Both the position numbers and the translations under genes were made by a program. From NCBI GenBank assembly GCA_027669525.1, contig JAQEDJ010000058.1, positions 1 to 9,506 of the forward strand: a stretch of DNA of 9,506 bases. The letters run 5' to 3'. Below are positions 7,586-9,506 of this stretch, one piece after another (position 1 is the stretch's first letter; each line of letters opens with the position of its first letter). Under the pieces are notes generated by a model. That model did not search any database, was not told where the DNA came from, and saw only the letters and a program-made list of their open reading frames with translations. The DNA is from Coriobacteriaceae bacterium AM48-5. Its GTDB lineage: Bacteria > Actinomycetota > Coriobacteriia > Coriobacteriales > Coriobacteriaceae.

Positions 7586-9387
7586 AGCCCAACAAAACCA
7601 CCGTCGGCGACAACAACGAAAACGGAGCGCACAACATGGTCAGGCTCATTATCGATAACTGCGAAGTCGTGGTGCCCGACCACACCACGATCCTGGACGC
7701 GGCCAAGTCCGTCGGCATCCAGATTCCCACCCTGTGCTACCTGCGCGATCTAAACGAGATCGGCGGTTGCCGCGTGTGCGTGGTCGAGGTTGAGGGCTGT
7801 GACCAGCTGGTTGCCGCCTGCAACAACTACGTGCTCGACGGCATGGTGGTCCGCACCAACAGCCCCAAGGCCCGCGAGGCGCGCCGCACCAACGTGCAGC
7901 TGCTGCTGTCCCAGCACGATTCGCAGTGCACGAGCTGCGTGCGCAGCGGCAACTGCAACCTGCAGACCATCGCCAACGACCTGGGCATTTTCTATCTGCC
8001 GTATCAAAGGCATTTGGCGGGCGAGGGCTGGGATTTCGATTTCCCCATCATCCGCGAAAACGACAAGTGCATTAAATGCATGCGCTGCATCAAGGTGTGC
8101 GAGAGCGTGCAGGGCCTAGGGATTTGGGACCTGACCAACCGCGCCACACATACCGCCGTGGGTACCGCGGGCGTGCACCGATCGGCAAGACCGATTGCGT
8201 CGCATGCGGCCAGTGCATCACGCATTGCCCGACGGGCGCGCTGCGCGAGCGCGACGATACCGAGACCGTGTTTGACGCGCTCGCTAATCCCGATAAGATC
8301 GTGCTGGTGCAGATCGCGCCGGCTGTGCGTAGCGCTTGGGGCGAGGAACTCGGCATTCCGCGCGAGGAGGCCACCGTCGAGCGCCTGGCTTGCGCGCTGC
8401 GCCGCGTGGGCTTTGAGTATGTGTTCGACACCGACTTCTCGGCCGATCTCACCATTATGGAGGAGGCTCCGAGCTGCTCGAGCGCCTGAGCAAGACCGCC
8501 AAGGGCGAGGGCGACAGCCGCGGCTGGCCCATGTTTACGAGCTGCTGCCCGGCTGGGTGCGCTTTGCGAAGGCGCGCTATCCGGAGTTTGTCGACAGCCT
8601 GTCCACGTCCAAGTCGCCGCAGCAGATGTTCGGCGCTATCGCCAAGACCTATTACGCCAAGGTGCTGGGCGTGGAGCCCGAGCGTCTGTTTGTGGTGTCT
8701 GTGATGCCGTGCACGGCCAAGAAGGCCGAGTGCGCGCTGCCGAGCATGGTGGGCGAGAGCGGTGCGCCCGACGTTGACGTTGCGCTGACGGTGCGCGAGA
8801 TGGTGCGTATGATCCGTGCGAGCCACGTGAGCGTGGACACGCTGGTCGAGGAGCCGCTCGATACACCGCTGGGCTTTGGCACGGGCGCGGGCGTGATCTT
8901 TGGCGCCACGGGCGGCGTGATGGAGGCCGCCGTGCGCTCGGCCTATTACCTGGTGACGGGCAAGAACCCCGACGCCGACTTCTTTACCGATGTGCGCGGC
9001 CTGGACGGCTGGAAGGAAGCCGTGGCCGATATCGATGGCACCAAGGTGCGCGTTGCCGTGGCGCACGGGCTGGGCAACGCCGCCCGCCTGCTCGACGCGA
9101 TTCGCGACGGCCGCGTGAGCTATGACTTCGTCGAGGTCATGGCGTGCCCGGGCGGCTGCGTCGGTGGCGGCGGTCAGCCCATCCATGACGGCTGCGAGCT
9201 GGCGGCCGAGCGTGGCCAGGTGCTCTGGGGCCTCGATGCGAACGCCGAGATTCGCTTCTCGCACGAGAATCCCGATGTTCAGGCGTGCTATAGCGAGTTC
9301 TTGGGTGCGCCGCTCTCGCCGCTGGCCGAGGAATTGCTGCATACCGATCATCACGCATGGACGATGCCTAACGAGGGGACGTGCTAG
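7579..9387 (+). CDS. hydA: Group A [FeFe] hydrogenase, CpI-like (three apparent frameshifts)
   Basis: Interconverts H2 with protons and electrons at an H-cluster. Repaired numbering: [2Fe-2S] Cys53/64/67/81; His-ligated cluster His113, Cys117/120/126; [4Fe-4S] Cys164/167/170/174 and Cys207/210/213/217; H-cluster Cys324 in TSCCPGW, Cys379 in MPCTAKK, Cys524/528 in ACPGGCVGGGG; proton-relay Cys323. Spacing matches Clostridium pasteurianum CpI (Cys300, 355, 499, 503) to within one residue. Single bases are missing near 8165-8175, 8465 and 8552, so 8175-8553 reads out of frame although one open frame spans the gene; the last loss falls in the codon after TSCCP. ATG 7579 has GGGAGG 8 bases upstream and overlaps the flavoprotein stop; ATG 7636, which begins the ferredoxin domain directly and gives 584 residues, is nearly as likely. 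Pairing with a GltD-like gene recalls the hydrogenases classed as A2 (glutamate-synthase-linked). Confidence 0.9.
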   Translation: MVEPNKTTVGDNNENGAHNMVRLIIDNCEVVVPDHTTILDAAKSVGIQIPTLCYLRDLNEIGGCRVCVVEVEGCDQLVAACNNYVLDGMVVRTNSPKAREARRTNVQLLLSQHDSQCTSCVRSGNCNLQTIANDLGIFYLPYQRHLAGEGWDFDFPIIRENDKCIKCMRCIKVCESVQGLGIWDLTNRATHTAVGTAGVHRSARPIASHAASASRIARRARCASATIPRPCLTRSLIPIRSCWCRSRRLCVALGARNSAFRARRPPSSAWLARCAAWALSMCSTPTSRPISPLWRRLRAARAPEQDRQGRGRQPRLAHVYELLPGWVRFAKARYPEFVDSLSTSKSPQQMFGAIAKTYYAKVLGVEPERLFVVSVMPCTAKKAECALPSMVGESGAPDVDVALTVREMVRMIRASHVSVDTLVEEPLDTPLGFGTGAGVIFGATGGVMEAAVRSAYYLVTGKNPDADFFTDVRGLDGWKEAVADIDGTKVRVAVAHGLGNAARLLDAIRDGRVSYDFVEVMACPGGCVGGGGQPIHDGCELAAERGQVLWGLDANAEIRFSHENPDVQACYSEFLGAPLSPLAEELLHTDHHAWTMPNEGTC

Positions 9388-9389
9388 CG

Positions 9390-9506
9390 ATGCGCGCGTT
9401 TGATTTTGAAATGTCGCGCCGGGGGTTTGCCTCGGCGCTCGCCGCGGGCGCCCTGTCGCTTGCGCTCGCGGGCTGTGGCGGCGGGGCTGCCGGTGCCGGG
9501 TCCGCC
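9390..9506 (+). CDS. N-terminus of a Tat-exported lipoprotein (3' partial)
   Basis: The frame begins 2 bases after the hydrogenase stop, with GAGGGGAC upstream in the hydrogenase's last codons, so it is probably co-translated. The 39 visible residues are a complete export signal: SRRGFA (9-14) is a twin-arginine motif, followed by an Ala/Leu hydrophobic stretch and the lipobox LAGC with Cys29 as the lipidation site, then a Gly/Ala-rich linker. The product should be folded in the cytoplasm, exported by Tat and anchored on the outer face of the membrane. Nothing of the mature domain is visible, so its function is unknown; Tat export hints at a cofactor but does not prove it. An in-frame ATG at 9411 would start directly at MSRRGF but lacks a ribosome binding site. 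Confidence 0.75.
   Translation, partial: MRAFDFEMSRRGFASALAAGALSLALAGCGGGAAGAGSA

Noticed and set aside
8165..8553. Programmed ribosomal frameshifting as the cause of the frame breaks
   Set aside because: No slippery heptamer with a downstream structure is seen, and eight such events in four unrelated genes would be implausible.
8455..9354. - strand open frame opposite the hydrogenase
   Set aside because: Ala/His/Arg-rich shadow of the conserved H-cluster domain.

Overview
The window looks like chromosomal DNA of a gut coriobacterium, most likely Collinsella or a close relative. This rests on high GC, strong G/C third-position use, the protein flavour and the gene content; no database comparison was possible. 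All genes recognised lie on the + strand.

Layout: (1) 1-535, the Arg/Gly-rich C-terminal tail of a protein that starts outside the window, probably a DEAD-box RNA helicase, followed by a good intrinsic terminator at 569-602. (2) 603-1011, a gene-free stretch packed with short direct and inverted repeats, then a candidate promoter (847-874) and a leader of about 130 nt that can fold. (3) 1012-5497, a PTS alpha-glucoside operon: a free-standing glucose-type IIA, a BglG/LicT-type antiterminator with two PRDs, an alpha-glucoside-type EIICB permease and a GH4 6-phospho-alpha-glucosidase, closed by a hairpin at 5531-5574. (4) 5575-5753, a spacer with small inverted repeats. (5) 5754-9506, a redox operon: a flavoprotein that joins a NuoF-like iron-sulfur module to a GltD/NfnB-like oxidoreductase, a group A [FeFe] hydrogenase of CpI layout, and the start of a Tat-exported lipoprotein.

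How the genes work together: EIICB needs an external IIA and the operon's first gene supplies one. The imported 6-phospho-alpha-glucoside is then split by the GH4 enzyme, while the PRD protein probably couples transcription to sugar supply and PTS state. In the second operon the flavoprotein and hydrogenase overlap or nearly overlap and probably form one cytoplasmic complex that exchanges electrons between NAD(P)H, other carriers and H2.

The most striking feature of this sequence is a set of at least eight apparent single-base losses: two in the helicase tail, two in the GH4 gene, one in the flavoprotein and three in the hydrogenase. Each one breaks an otherwise well-conserved reading frame, and restoring one base recovers family motifs with exact spacing. 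In the hydrogenase the three losses add up to a whole codon, so one long open frame hides an out-of-frame middle of about 380 bases. I think sequencing or assembly error is more likely than true gene decay, but the sequence alone cannot settle it.
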